Assembly: GCA_958350755.1 (NCBI GenBank)
Contig: CATWID010000003.1
Location: 1-64,000 of the forward strand
DNA: 64,000 nucleotides
Source of the DNA: an uncultured Collinsella sp.
GTDB lineage: Bacteria > Actinomycetota > Coriobacteriia > Coriobacteriales > Coriobacteriaceae
Reading direction: 5' to 3'
A program made the position numbers and the translations under genes. A model generated the notes under the pieces. It saw nothing but the letters and a program-made list of their open reading frames with translations, was not told the DNA's origin and searched no databases. This document shows positions 14,408 through 23,211 of the stretch, in pieces. The first letter of the stretch is position 1; each line of letters opens with the position of its first letter.

Positions 14408-15538
14408 CTAGGCGCGGTGCCAGTCGGTCAGGCAGGCATCGAGGGCGGCGATGAGCGCATCCTTGTCCATGTGACGGCCGATGATGCACAGGCTCGTCAT
14501 GCGGTCGCCCGTCTCGTCGTCCCAAATCTGCATGATCTCGGGGTTCTCGTCGATAATCTTCTGCTTCTCGCCCTCGGGCGCAGAGTCGACAAACAGACCG
14601 TTCTCCATCAGACGCATCTGGTGGCCGGCCTGCTCAAACATGTAGCACATGTCCGGATCGCCGGTCTGCCACAGCGGGCCCTTGACGCGAATGACCTCGT
14701 CGGGCCACTCCTGCTCAACAAAATCGGTGAACTTCTGCAGGTCAAACGGCTTGCGGCGGGAGTACACAAAGGTCTCGATGTCGTACTCGAGCACCTCGGG
14801 GTCGTCGTGCTCCTCGGGATGCTCCATGGCCTCGATCCAGGCGGCGGAGTTGTAGGCGCGCATAAAGTCGAAGCGGTCGGTGTCGAGCAGCTCCTCCATG
14901 GGGACCTCGCCGTTTTGGGCCTCGACAATCACGGCGTCCTTCTGCAGGCTGCGCACGATGGCCTTGAGCTCGGCAATCTGCTCAGGCGTGACGGTATCGG
15001 TCTTGTTGAGGATCAGCGTGGAGCAAAACTCGATCTGCTGAATAAGCAGGCTCTCGATGTCGTCCTCATCGATATCCTCGGCGAGCAGGTCGCGACCGCC
15101 GTTGAACTCGTCGTACATGCGGGCGCAGTCGACCACGGCCACGATGTTGTCGAGCGCGAGCTTGGGCTCGCCGCCCACCTTGGCCTCGTCGCAGAAGCTC
15201 GAGATGGTGTAGGCGATGGGGATGGGCTCGCAAATACCCGAGGCCTCGATGATGATGTAGTCGAAGTTGCCCGAATCGGCGATGCCCTGCAGCTGGTTGG
15301 CCAGGTCGTCCGAAAGCGTGCAGCAGATGCAGCCGTTGGTGAGCGGGATGAGGTCGTCGGTCTCGGAAAGGCCGCCGTCGGCGATGAGGCTGGCGTCGAC
15401 GTTGATCTCGCCGATATCGTTGACGATCACGGCGGCGCGGATGCCGCCGTCGTTAGCGAGGATGTGGTTGAGCAGCGTGGTCTTGCCGGCACCGAGGTAT
15501 CCGGTAAGCATGATGATCTTCACGGGTTTGTTGGGCAT
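14408..15538 (-). CDS. CobW/COG0523 family GTPase (metal chaperone)
   Basis: A 376-residue G3E GTPase. The P-loop GYLGAGKTTLL is at 13-23, the family's metal-binding CxCC motif appears as NGCICCTL (C70, C72, C73), and LILNKTD is the guanine-specificity motif. A C-terminal CobW_C domain runs from about 230 (FVYSRRKPFDLQKF). An acidic, Asp/Glu-rich linker (AEDIDEDDIESL) lies between. The family delivers zinc, cobalt or iron to target proteins in the cytoplasm; which metal is not evident. AAAGGAGG precedes ATG 15538; an upstream ATG at 15559 lies before that site and is rejected. Confidence 0.85.
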   Translation of the reverse strand: MPNKPVKIIMLTGYLGAGKTTLLNHILANDGGIRAAVIVNDIGEINVDASLIADGGLSETDDLIPLTNGCICCTLSDDLANQLQGIADSGNFDYIIIEASGICEPIPIAYTISSFCDEAKVGGEPKLALDNIVAVVDCARMYDEFNGGRDLLAEDIDEDDIESLLIQQIEFCSTLILNKTDTVTPEQIAELKAIVRSLQKDAVIVEAQNGEVPMEELLDTDRFDFMRAYNSAAWIEAMEHPEEHDDPEVLEYDIETFVYSRRKPFDLQKFTDFVEQEWPDEVIRVKGPLWQTGDPDMCYMFEQAGHQMRLMENGLFVDSAPEGEKQKIIDENPEIMQIWDDETGDRMTSLCIIGRHMDKDALIAALDACLTDWHRA

Positions 15539-15624
15539 GTGCCCTCCTTTGTTAGACATGGCTTACAGTTGAATCTTATGCCAAACACCTGCTCTTATAC
15601 CCACGCGCCGACAAATAACACAGG

Positions 15625-15966
15625 CTACTCCCAGGCTCCCCATACGTCGGGACAATAGCCGACGGTGGCCTTCTTGCCGTTGCGCACGATGGGCTCGGCA
15701 AGAACCTGCTGATTCTCGAGCAGCTTATCGAAGCGCTGGCTGGGGGTGAGGTGCTGGATGAGCGCGAGCGTTTCCTCGTCCTTTGCTTTGGGGTTGAGCA
15801 GCTTATCGATGCCGCCGACCGCCTGCATCACGCTCGTAAGCTCGCCCTTGCTCATCTCCTTTTCCTTCAAGTCGATAAACTGCACCTTAATGCGGCGCTC
15901 CTTAAAGAAGCGCTGTGCTTTCTTGGTGTCGAAGGACTTCTTAGTCCCGAAGATTTGAATATTCAT
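15625..15966 (-). CDS. ArsC/Spx-family protein with Ser in place of the N-terminal Cys
   Basis: A 113-residue thioredoxin-fold protein of the ArsC/Spx/YffB family: beta-start MNIQIFGTKKSFDTKKAQRF, then FKERRIKVQFIDLKEKEMSK, and the late conserved VLAEPIVRNGKKATVGY. In the family the motif after the first strand carries the redox cysteine (GTKKCFDTKKA in close relatives, as I recall them); here the codon is TCC, Ser11. The only cysteine is near the C-terminus (GYCPD). It is therefore unlikely to reduce arsenate by the normal mechanism; a regulatory or binding role is possible. It starts 12 bases after the flavoprotein gene, with which it probably forms an operon. Confidence 0.8.
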   Translation of the reverse strand: MNIQIFGTKKSFDTKKAQRFFKERRIKVQFIDLKEKEMSKGELTSVMQAVGGIDKLLNPKAKDEETLALIQHLTPSQRFDKLLENQQVLAEPIVRNGKKATVGYCPDVWGAWE

Positions 15967-15978
15967 GGCCCCGCCGTT

Positions 15979-16602
15979 CTAACGAATGAAGTTGGTGCGC
16001 TCGCGATCGGCTTCGGGGGCTTCGATGCCGGCGGCCTGGCCTGCTTCGATACAATGCAGAAGCCAGGCCATGTTTTTGCCGATGTTTCGCATGGTGGCAA
16101 GGCCTTCGGCGTCCTGGGTGGCCTCGCCCGGCATGGCGCCAAAGACGTTGTTCCAGTATGTGGAGGCCACCACGGGCATCTGGTTGATGGTGAAGTACTT
16201 GTTGAGCACGTCGAAGGTGGTCGACGTGCCGCCGCGGCGGGCAACGGCCACAGCGGCACCCGGCTTGTGCGCAAAGGCCTTGCTGCCTGCATAGAATGCG
16301 CGGTCGAGTGCCGAGAGGATGCGTCCGCTGGGGTGCGCGTAGTAGACGGGGGAGCCAAAGACAAAGCCGTCTGCCTGCTCGGCGGCGGCAATCAACTCGT
16401 TGACCATGTCGTCGTCAAAGGTGCAGCGGCAATCGAGTTTGCCGCACTGGCCGCAACCGATGCAATCGCGAATGGGCTTAGCGCCTAGCTGAAACACCTC
16501 GGTATCGATACCCTCGGCGTTGAGCTGCTCGGCGACCTCGGCGAGTGCGCGGGCGGTGTTGCCGTTTGCCTTGGGACTGCCATTGACCAAAAGAACCTTC
16601 AT
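15979..16602 (-). CDS. Iron-sulfur-flavoprotein-like NAD(P)H-dependent reductase
   Basis: A 207-residue flavodoxin-fold protein. It opens with MKVLLVNGSPKANGNTARAL, the FMN phosphate-binding loop GSPKANGNT, and has GSPVYYAHPSG for the second flavin loop. Between them lies a compact cysteine cluster, CIGCGQCGKLDCRC (C47, C50, C53, C58, C60). That spacing is the C-x2-C-x2-C-x4-C pattern of iron-sulfur flavoproteins, which bind a [4Fe-4S] cluster next to FMN. It likely serves anaerobic electron transfer or oxygen/quinone/nitro-compound reduction. ATG 16602 follows GAGGGAG; GTG 16605 is adjacent. Followed directly by the ArsC-like gene. Confidence 0.85.
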   Translation of the reverse strand: MKVLLVNGSPKANGNTARALAEVAEQLNAEGIDTEVFQLGAKPIRDCIGCGQCGKLDCRCTFDDDMVNELIAAAEQADGFVFGSPVYYAHPSGRILSALDRAFYAGSKAFAHKPGAAVAVARRGGTSTTFDVLNKYFTINQMPVVASTYWNNVFGAMPGEATQDAEGLATMRNIGKNMAWLLHCIEAGQAAGIEAPEADRERTNFIR

Positions 16603-16667
16603 CACTAACTCCCTCTGCTGTCGGTGACTTCTGCGGAGGATTATCGCACGAGAGGGCAGATGGCGTG

Positions 16668-16706
16668 GGGCGCGATGCGAAACGGGCTGTGTTTCGCATC
16701 GCGCCC
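16668..16706. repeat. Inverted repeat (16-bp perfect arms) between the flavoprotein and GGDEF genes
   Basis: GGGCGCGATGCGAAAC at 16668-16683 and its exact complement at 16691-16706, loop GGGCTGT. It lies just past the GGDEF gene stop and may terminate it, though no T-tract follows. Confidence 0.7.
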
Positions 16707-16713
16707 TATAACG

Positions 16714-18246
16714 CTAGTCCAGCTTGGTGCCCGGTACCTGCGGCGCCTCTTTAATCAGCGCATTAAGTTCGTTCAAAATGGAAACGGGCTGTCGGTCGAC
16801 GGCGTCCAGATGAAGCGTCGCCACGCGAAGGGGCGGCTGATATTCAAATGAGCCAAGGAGCACGGGCGATCCCAAGAACCGTTCGATTTCGTCTGCAACC
16901 GCGTCGGTCTCTTCGGGATCAAGCTCGTCAAAGAGCGCCACGAACATCGGTCCGGTCGAGCGGAACAGACGACCCTTGCCGCGCGAGCAATCCATGAGGC
17001 AGGCGGCGCTTTCTGCCAAAACGCGGTCGCCTGCATCAAAGCCAAAGCGGGCATTGACCTTGGCGATGTCGTCGATTTTAATGGCGATCAAGCCCGCGTT
17101 TCGTGCCACGCGACGCATCTCGCCAATGGCGTTGACCAGGGCGTGGATATCGCCCAGACCGGTCACGGAATCGGTCGTATCTGCCAAGCTTCGGTTGGTG
17201 ACAATGCCCACATACATGTTGGGCTCGGTATCGGTGCCGTCCAGGCGGTAACCCGTGCAGTCGCAAAGCGCGTATTTTCCGGCGGTATTCATGACGCGAT
17301 ACTGCATGCAGTGGAAGTGCCACGTGCCGTTTACCACCATATCGAGCTCGGCACGTACGTTGTCGCGGTCCTCGGGGTGAACACGGGCAAGCCATATATC
17401 GAGCGAGTTGTAGGGATGCTGGGAGGGTAGGTCAAAATCGCGCACGGCATTAACCGACCATTGCGATTCGCCGGTGTCGAGGTTAATGATGAACGGATAG
17501 CGTGTCTCGGAGCTCATGGAGATCGCTTGAAACACTCGGTCGTTGCAGGGGGGGGGTTGTTCGGTGATCGGGCGTTGCAGCGCATCGCCTTCTTCCGGTT
17601 GTTGCACACGGTACATGAGCTTGTAGCGATACATTTTGCGGTCGGCGTCCTTTGTCATCTGGCGACGCGTATCGCCTGCAAGCGGGTCGACGCGCGAGCA
17701 GCCAAAGCTAAAGCTGGCGATCATGGGCGCCTTGCCGTCCGATGTTGCCTCGATAAGATTGGCACGCGTCCACTCCAGGCGCTGCTCGAGCTCGGCTTCG
17801 TTTGTCGTGGGGGATATAAGTACAAATTCGTCTCCACCGATACGGAACAGCAACTCATCGTGCTCCATTGTCTCGGTGAGTGCGCGGCAGATGCTCAGAA
17901 TGTAGCGATTGCCCTCGGCGTGGCCAAACTTATCGTTGCAATGCTTGAGGCGATCGATGTCAATATAGGCACAGGTGAAGGGGGTGCCTTTGCGCCAGAG
18001 CTGATCGACATGGCGGTCGAGTCCGCCACGGTTGCCAAGATTGGTGAGCGAGTCGATATAGGCGCCGTGCTCAAGCAACTCACGTTCTTGTTGCAGGATG
18101 GCGAGCGTTTTCTGCAGTTGCTCACCGATGGCACGCAGCTCCGGGGGCAGCGCGGCAACATCGAGCTCGGTGGTTGAGGCCCCGTTCGCAAGTCGCTGAA
18201 GATGAGCGATGATTGATTGCTCGCCCAGGCGATACGACTCGTTCAT
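16714..18246 (-). CDS. Diguanylate cyclase: GGDEF-PAS-degenerate GGDEF
   Basis: A 510-residue cytoplasmic protein without membrane segments. The first GGDEF domain is intact: DSLTNLGNRGG, YIDIDRLKHCNDKFGHAEG, and FRIGGDEFVLI with GGDEF at 137-141. The RxxD inhibitory site upstream is absent (E at both positions). A PAS-like domain follows (about 225-335: VNAVRDFDLPSQHPY, VHPEDRDNVRAELD, MQYRVMNTAGKYALCDCTGY). A second GGDEF-like domain has RSTGPMFVAL in place of the catalytic motif and is probably non-catalytic. Predicted function is c-di-GMP synthesis under control of a ligand-binding PAS. ATG 18246 has AAGGAGG upstream. It is a clear paralogue of the first two-thirds of the next gene. Confidence 0.85.
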   Translation of the reverse strand: MNESYRLGEQSIIAHLQRLANGASTTELDVAALPPELRAIGEQLQKTLAILQQERELLEHGAYIDSLTNLGNRGGLDRHVDQLWRKGTPFTCAYIDIDRLKHCNDKFGHAEGNRYILSICRALTETMEHDELLFRIGGDEFVLISPTTNEAELEQRLEWTRANLIEATSDGKAPMIASFSFGCSRVDPLAGDTRRQMTKDADRKMYRYKLMYRVQQPEEGDALQRPITEQPPPCNDRVFQAISMSSETRYPFIINLDTGESQWSVNAVRDFDLPSQHPYNSLDIWLARVHPEDRDNVRAELDMVVNGTWHFHCMQYRVMNTAGKYALCDCTGYRLDGTDTEPNMYVGIVTNRSLADTTDSVTGLGDIHALVNAIGEMRRVARNAGLIAIKIDDIAKVNARFGFDAGDRVLAESAACLMDCSRGKGRLFRSTGPMFVALFDELDPEETDAVADEIERFLGSPVLLGSFEYQPPLRVATLHLDAVDRQPVSILNELNALIKEAPQVPGTKLD

Positions 18247-18372
18247 GATGGATTGCCTCCTTGGATGGAACAATGGTTTGTATCTTACTCCCAATTCGGT
18301 TTAGATTGGAGTATTAGTTAGCTCATGGGAACAAACGCTCCCCTCGACGGTGGCGTTTTGCGTGCGAGCGTA

Positions 18373-21090
18373 TTAGTTGTCGTTGCCACCATCGAGCAAT
18401 GCCTCAAAATCCTCCGCCTGCATGGGGCGGTAGTAGAGGAATCCCTGAGCGTAGCGGGCGCCCATGTGGCGCAGCATGTTTGCCTGCTTGTCCGTCTCGA
18501 CGCCTTCGATCACAACGGGCAGATGGAGTGACTGCGCCATCTCGAGCATTGATGAGATGATTTGCACGCTGCGGCCCTCATCGCCGTTATCGGGCACAAA
18601 CGTGCGATCGAGCTTGATGACGTCGACGTTGACGTTCTTGAGCATCGCGAGCGTGGACTGGCCGGTGCCAAAATCGTCCATATAGGTCGAGAAGCCGCGG
18701 GTGTGCAGGTCGGCCGTTAGTTTATCCACGGCCTCGGACTCTCCCGTATAAGCTGTCTCGGTGATCTCGATGCGCATGAGCTCGGGCGGCAGGTTGTATT
18801 GGGCGGCGAGCGCTCCCATATGCTCGGCAACGTTGCAGGCGAGGATATCCACGCGCGACACATTAAGCGAGATCGGAACCACGCGAAGCCCCCGATTGAT
18901 GCGCTCGCGCAGCCACAAGGCAACGCCCTGCCAAACGTATTTGTCGAGCGTCACCACAAAACCGCTTTCTTCGAGAGCGGGGATAAAGGTGGCGGGCGAA
19001 ATGAGGGAGCCATCCTTGTCGATCCAGCGCGTGAGCGCTTCGGCGCCAATGATCTCGCCGGTTTCCATGTCGACCTGGGGCTGCAGGTAGTAGGTAATAC
19101 GGCCGTTGGAGAGCGCGTACTGGAATTCGGTCAGCGTGCGGTGGAACGCGATTTCGCGCTCGTACTCCTCGGGGCGGAAAATGGCAATGCGCTCCTTAAA
19201 GTCGTTTTTTGCGCGCCGATTGGTAAACATGGCCTTGGCCTGCGCATCGATGGTGATTTTCTCGTTGGAGTCGATGGGGTAGACGCCCATGGACGGCCAG
19301 AATCCCACGCCGTCATCATACTTGGCCACGGCCTGGCGAACGCGGCTATAGATCTGATGGACGGTGTCGTGTTCAAAGGGGATGAGTATGCAAAAGTCGT
19401 CTTGGCCCCAGTACCCTGCGACGCCCATGTTGGCATTCTCGATGTCCTTGAGGACCGTGCCCACATCGGCGAGCATGCGGTCGCCCTCGGCCTGTCCGTG
19501 CCATTCGTTGAACAGTCGCATGTGTCCCATATCGACGGTGGCGATACACCAGGCGCCGTTGCGCCTTGTCTCGAGAAATTCGTTGGCGCGGCGCATAAAC
19601 TCGCTGGGTCGATAGAGACCCGTGAGCGAATCGATGCGTTCGGCGATGGCGCTTTTGCGCTCCACCTCGGGTATGGGGAGGCTGTCGTTGGGAACAAGCC
19701 CGCCGGCCGTGCGAATGCGACGGTCGAGTTCGCCTAAAACGGCGGCCGTTTGATTGGTCAGGTGCTCGTAAAAGGCCGGAACGACAAGACAGACGGGGGT
19801 AATGGTGTCGTCCGCGATTCGAACGGGAGCGAAAACGGCCTCTTTGAGATGTTGGATCAGTTGCTCGAATGCTTCGTGATCCAAATTGTTGCTAAGCACG
19901 ACGAACTGGGCGTTGCGTGAGCGGAAGACGCGACTCCTGCCGCGAGTAATCGACAGCATGCGGCCTGCGTATTCGGCGAGCATGTTGTCGACGGCCTCGG
20001 CCCCGTAGAGCTCGTTGAGCTTTGCCGTGCCGCGAACGCGCACTGCTATAAGCCCCGTCTTGCAATGGTCGCGACGGCAGGCATCGATAGCGTTGATCAG
20101 CGTGCGCTGCATTCCGAGGCCCGTGGCGGCGTCGACGGTCTCGGCAAGCGAGTGGTTGACGAGCTCGCCGACATAGAGCGAGGGGACATTTCCGTCGCCG
20201 TCGATACGAAACCCGCGAGCACGGCCGAGGATGTAGTCGCCGGCGGCATTGCGCACGCGGTACTGCATGACGTGGCGATGTTTGGAGCCGTCATAGATTT
20301 GGTCGATGTCGTTGGTATAGGCCTCAAGGTCATCGGGATGGACACGCGTTTTCCAGTAATCGTGGCAGTTGTCTATATGCTCCGAAGGAAGGCCAAGGTC
20401 GCGCATAGCGCCTTGTGACCAAAGGGTTCGATGTTTGTCCAAGTTCTCGATAAAGAAATATCGGCCTTCGTTGAGCATCGAAAGGGCGTCGAAAATGCGA
20501 TCGCTTATTTCGAAGTCGTCGGTGTGGGCTTGTGCGATATTGCGTCGATCAAGGTGCACGGCATGACGTAGCTTGTAGTCGTACATGCGATGGTCGGCAT
20601 CGTTCGTCAAGCGATTGGGGGCTTCGCCCAGGGCGGGGTCGGCGTGTGCCACTCCGTAGCTAAACGAGTGAGGCATCTTGGAAGCGTTGTTTTCGAGCAG
20701 TACCGTTCGGCAGTGTTCCAGACGTTCGGCAAGGTCGTCCTCGGTCGCAATCGTAGATAGGATGGCGAACTCGTCGCCCCCCAGACGAAATGCCGCCTCG
20801 TCCACCTTCATATACAGTTTGAGATAGAGGCTCACCTGCAAGATATAGCGGTTGCCCTCGTCATGTCCAAAGATGTCGTTGCAGTGCTTAAGGTTATCGA
20901 TGTCGATAAACGCCATGGTCACGGGCAGTTCCTGCTCCCAGAGTTCCTCTAAGGAACGGGTAAAGCCGCCGCGGTTGCCAAGTCCGGTGAGCTCGTCGGT
21001 AAAGGCGGTCCTGATCAGATCGTCCTGACGCTCCAGAAGGTCACGGATGGTCTTTTCGAGCGTTTCGGTATTATTGCTGGCGTTATCCAT
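18373..21090 (-). CDS. GGDEF-PAS-GGDEF-GGDEF-EAL c-di-GMP turnover protein
   Basis: A 905-residue soluble protein. Residues 1-490 repeat the layout of the neighbouring 510-aa protein: active GGDEF (FRLGGDEFAIL, GGDEF 104-108, no RxxD I-site), PAS, then a degenerate GGDEF (FRSRNAQFVVL). A third, degenerate GGDEF (YWGQDDFCIL) follows, then a complete EAL domain. In the EAL domain EALTRW, NVSRVDI, EITETAY, DDFGTG, KLDRTFV and EGVET are all present, so phosphodiesterase activity is expected. It may both make and break c-di-GMP. The start is uncertain: ATG 21090 lacks a clear binding site; a GTG at 21147 is the alternative. Confidence 0.85.
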   Translation of the reverse strand: MDNASNNTETLEKTIRDLLERQDDLIRTAFTDELTGLGNRGGFTRSLEELWEQELPVTMAFIDIDNLKHCNDIFGHDEGNRYILQVSLYLKLYMKVDEAAFRLGGDEFAILSTIATEDDLAERLEHCRTVLLENNASKMPHSFSYGVAHADPALGEAPNRLTNDADHRMYDYKLRHAVHLDRRNIAQAHTDDFEISDRIFDALSMLNEGRYFFIENLDKHRTLWSQGAMRDLGLPSEHIDNCHDYWKTRVHPDDLEAYTNDIDQIYDGSKHRHVMQYRVRNAAGDYILGRARGFRIDGDGNVPSLYVGELVNHSLAETVDAATGLGMQRTLINAIDACRRDHCKTGLIAVRVRGTAKLNELYGAEAVDNMLAEYAGRMLSITRGRSRVFRSRNAQFVVLSNNLDHEAFEQLIQHLKEAVFAPVRIADDTITPVCLVVPAFYEHLTNQTAAVLGELDRRIRTAGGLVPNDSLPIPEVERKSAIAERIDSLTGLYRPSEFMRRANEFLETRRNGAWCIATVDMGHMRLFNEWHGQAEGDRMLADVGTVLKDIENANMGVAGYWGQDDFCILIPFEHDTVHQIYSRVRQAVAKYDDGVGFWPSMGVYPIDSNEKITIDAQAKAMFTNRRAKNDFKERIAIFRPEEYEREIAFHRTLTEFQYALSNGRITYYLQPQVDMETGEIIGAEALTRWIDKDGSLISPATFIPALEESGFVVTLDKYVWQGVALWLRERINRGLRVVPISLNVSRVDILACNVAEHMGALAAQYNLPPELMRIEITETAYTGESEAVDKLTADLHTRGFSTYMDDFGTGQSTLAMLKNVNVDVIKLDRTFVPDNGDEGRSVQIISSMLEMAQSLHLPVVIEGVETDKQANMLRHMGARYAQGFLYYRPMQAEDFEALLDGGNDN

Positions 21091-21409
21091 ACTGTAAGCG
21101 GCTTTCTGAGGTCGGGGCGGATTGCGTCGGGCGAGCTCGTTGTGCACATGCGTTGCTGCTCAACGCCTTGCGTGTTTCCAAGCCCCCGCCTTGCTGCGTC
21201 GTTGGGTTTATTTGTCGGTTCGTGCTCTCGGCTGATAACTACTGAGTAGTATAAACAAGTGTATGGAATTATGTAGGGGTGCCCATGTTGCGGGCGGCCA
21301 TTATTCGCCAAACGGTAACGCGACGATGTTCGATGAAAATGCGACTGAGACGATATTTGTTGATGGGTATACTTGTTCCGTTTTAAAACGCAGGAACGGA
21401 GATGGTCGC

Positions 21410-22279
21410 ATGGCACAGTCAAATATGACGAGCACGGTGGGGCTGGCGCTCGAGGGAGGCGGCTACCGCGGTATGTATACGGCGGGCGTGCTCGACGTTT
21501 GGATGGAGCACGGTTTGACCTGCGACCATATGGTGGGCGTCTCGGCGGGCGCGGCATTTGGCTACAACTTTAAATCGCGCCAGATCGGCCGCGCCATTCG
21601 CTATAACAAGGCCTATTGCGCCGACAAACGCTATGCGAGCGTGACCAGCTGGCTGCGAACCGGCGATATGTTCAATGCCGATTTTGCCTATCACGAGGTG
21701 CCCATCGAGCGCGATCCCATCGACCTGGAGGCGTATCGCGCCTGCCCCATGCGGTTTACGTGCGTGTGTACCGATATCGAGACGGGCAAGGCCGTCTACC
21801 ACGACCTGCCCTATGGCGACGAGCGGGATATCGAGTGGATCCGGGCATCGTCGGCGATTCCCGTGGCGACGCGTCCCGTTGCTATTGACGGGCATAAGTA
21901 TCTGGATGGTGGCGTGGCCGATTCTATTCCCAGTGCATGGCTGTTTGCGCAGGGGTATGACCGCAATATCGTGGTGCTCACGCAGCCGGCGGGCTTTGTG
22001 AAGCAGCCCAACAGCGTGATGCCCATGCTGCGTCGCGTGTTCCGTCACTATCCGGAGTTTGTCGCAGCGCTTGAGCGTCGACATGAGGTCTACAATGCCA
22101 CGCTCGATGACCTGGCACGTCGCGAGGCTGCCGGCGAGATCTTTGTGGTGCGGCCGAGCGAATCGGTGAAGGTGCCGTCGCTGTGTCGCGAGCCCGATGA
22201 ACTTGAACGCATCTACCAGATTGGTCGCCGCGATGCGGAGGCGACCTTGCCGGCGTTGGAATCGTATCTGGCGGGGTAG
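21410..22279 (+). CDS. Patatin-like phospholipase
   Basis: A 289-residue patatin-family lipid acyl hydrolase. Visible elements are the oxyanion loop GGGYRG (16-21), the nucleophile elbow GVSAG with Ser45, and the catalytic Asp in YLDGGVADSIP. Layout resembles the bacterial YjjU/RssA branch rather than secreted ExoU. There is no signal peptide, so it acts in the cytoplasm or at the inner membrane face. ATG 21410 has CGGAG upstream; a frame extension to 21263 has no support. Convergent with the thiamine operon, separated by three tandem hairpin repeats. Confidence 0.85.
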   Translation: MAQSNMTSTVGLALEGGGYRGMYTAGVLDVWMEHGLTCDHMVGVSAGAAFGYNFKSRQIGRAIRYNKAYCADKRYASVTSWLRTGDMFNADFAYHEVPIERDPIDLEAYRACPMRFTCVCTDIETGKAVYHDLPYGDERDIEWIRASSAIPVATRPVAIDGHKYLDGGVADSIPSAWLFAQGYDRNIVVLTQPAGFVKQPNSVMPMLRRVFRHYPEFVAALERRHEVYNATLDDLARREAAGEIFVVRPSESVKVPSLCREPDELERIYQIGRRDAEATLPALESYLAG

Positions 22280-22301
22280 GGCAAGCTGCCGTGGACTCGG
22301 C

Positions 22302-22471
22302 GGAAAGCGCGTCCCAGAATGAGCGCTCAGAACGGGTTACAGTTTCCCAAGCGGTGGGGTTTCGGAAAGTACGTCCCGGAATATGCGTTCAGACTGGGAT
22401 GCGGTTTCCCGTTGAGCCTCTATATGGAAAGCGCATCCCGGAATGGAGGTCCAAACTGGGATGCGCTTTCC
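22302..22471. repeat. Three tandem hairpin repeat units
   Basis: Units at 22302-22348, 22364-22410 and 22426-22471 share the pattern GGAAAGCGCATCCC...GGGATGCGCTTTCC with a GGAATG-type loop start. The third is a perfect palindromic pair (14-bp arms); the first two are diverged but keep both ends. Unit period is about 62 bp. The array fills the gap between two convergent genes. Confidence 0.85.
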
Positions 22472-22515
22472 GCTATTGAAGATATGAGGCTGCGAATCAG
22501 CTGTTCGGCCTATGC

Positions 22516-23211
22516 CTATGCCTGCTGCCAGGTGTCGACGAGCTCCTTGGCCGCGGCGTAGGGATCATCGGCGCTGCAGACGGCGCTCACCACAAAGAAG
22601 CCGTCGACGCCGGTGGCCTTAAGCTGCGGCAGGTCGGCCGTCTTGACGCCGCCGCCCACCACGATGGGCACGGGGCTTGCCGCGTGGAGTGCGGCCAGGT
22701 CCTCAAAGCTTTTGGTGATGATAGAGCCATCGGCCGCGCGTCCGCAGTCGCGCTTGGTCTCGGTCTCGTGGAGCGGGCCGATGCCAAGGTAGTCGACCAA
22801 ACTCATGTCGGCGGTCTTGACGTACTCGAGCATCTCCTCGCAACGGGCCGAAAGGCCCACGATGGCATCGGGGCCCAAAAGGTTGCGGCAGACCTCGACG
22901 GGAATATCGCTCTGGCCCACGTGCACGCCGTCGACAGCAATGCCCTGCTCGCGCGCGGCGAGTACGCAGTCCAGGCGGTCGTCGATCAGCAAAGCGACCT
23001 GACCGGTCTTGCCAGCCTGTGCGATTGCCTGCGCGGCGCCGCCGGTCAGCGCGATGATCTCGCGGGCGCTTGCCACCTTGGAGCGCACCTGGATGCAGGT
23101 AAAGCCGGCATCGAGTGCCTGGGCCACCACATCGCCCACGGGGCGCCCGAGCGTGTTTTCGGGGCCGAGTACCAGATAGGCCGAGATATCAAGGTTGTCG
23201 CGGATGCTCAT
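22516..23211 (-). CDS. thiE: Thiamine-phosphate synthase ThiE
   Basis: A 231-residue TIM-barrel enzyme that joins HMP-pyrophosphate and thiazole-phosphate to thiamine phosphate. Family motifs seen are IQVRSKVASAREI, LLIDDRLDCVLA, DGVHVGQSDIP, GLSARC, YLGIGPLHETETK (the G-P-x(n)-T-K pyrophosphate site) and PIVVGGGVKTADL. ATG 23211 overlaps the preceding stop by four bases (ATGA) with GGAGGAAG before it, indicating translational coupling in the thiM operon. Length is normal. Regulated with the operon by the TPP riboswitch. Confidence 0.95.
   Translation of the reverse strand: MSIRDNLDISAYLVLGPENTLGRPVGDVVAQALDAGFTCIQVRSKVASAREIIALTGGAAQAIAQAGKTGQVALLIDDRLDCVLAAREQGIAVDGVHVGQSDIPVEVCRNLLGPDAIVGLSARCEEMLEYVKTADMSLVDYLGIGPLHETETKRDCGRAADGSIITKSFEDLAALHAASPVPIVVGGGVKTADLPQLKATGVDGFFVVSAVCSADDPYAAAKELVDTWQQA

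Noticed and set aside
14189..15658. 489-codon plus-strand frame opposite trmL and the CobW-family gene
   Set aside because: Antisense shadow of two clear genes, spanning their terminator; no family resemblance.
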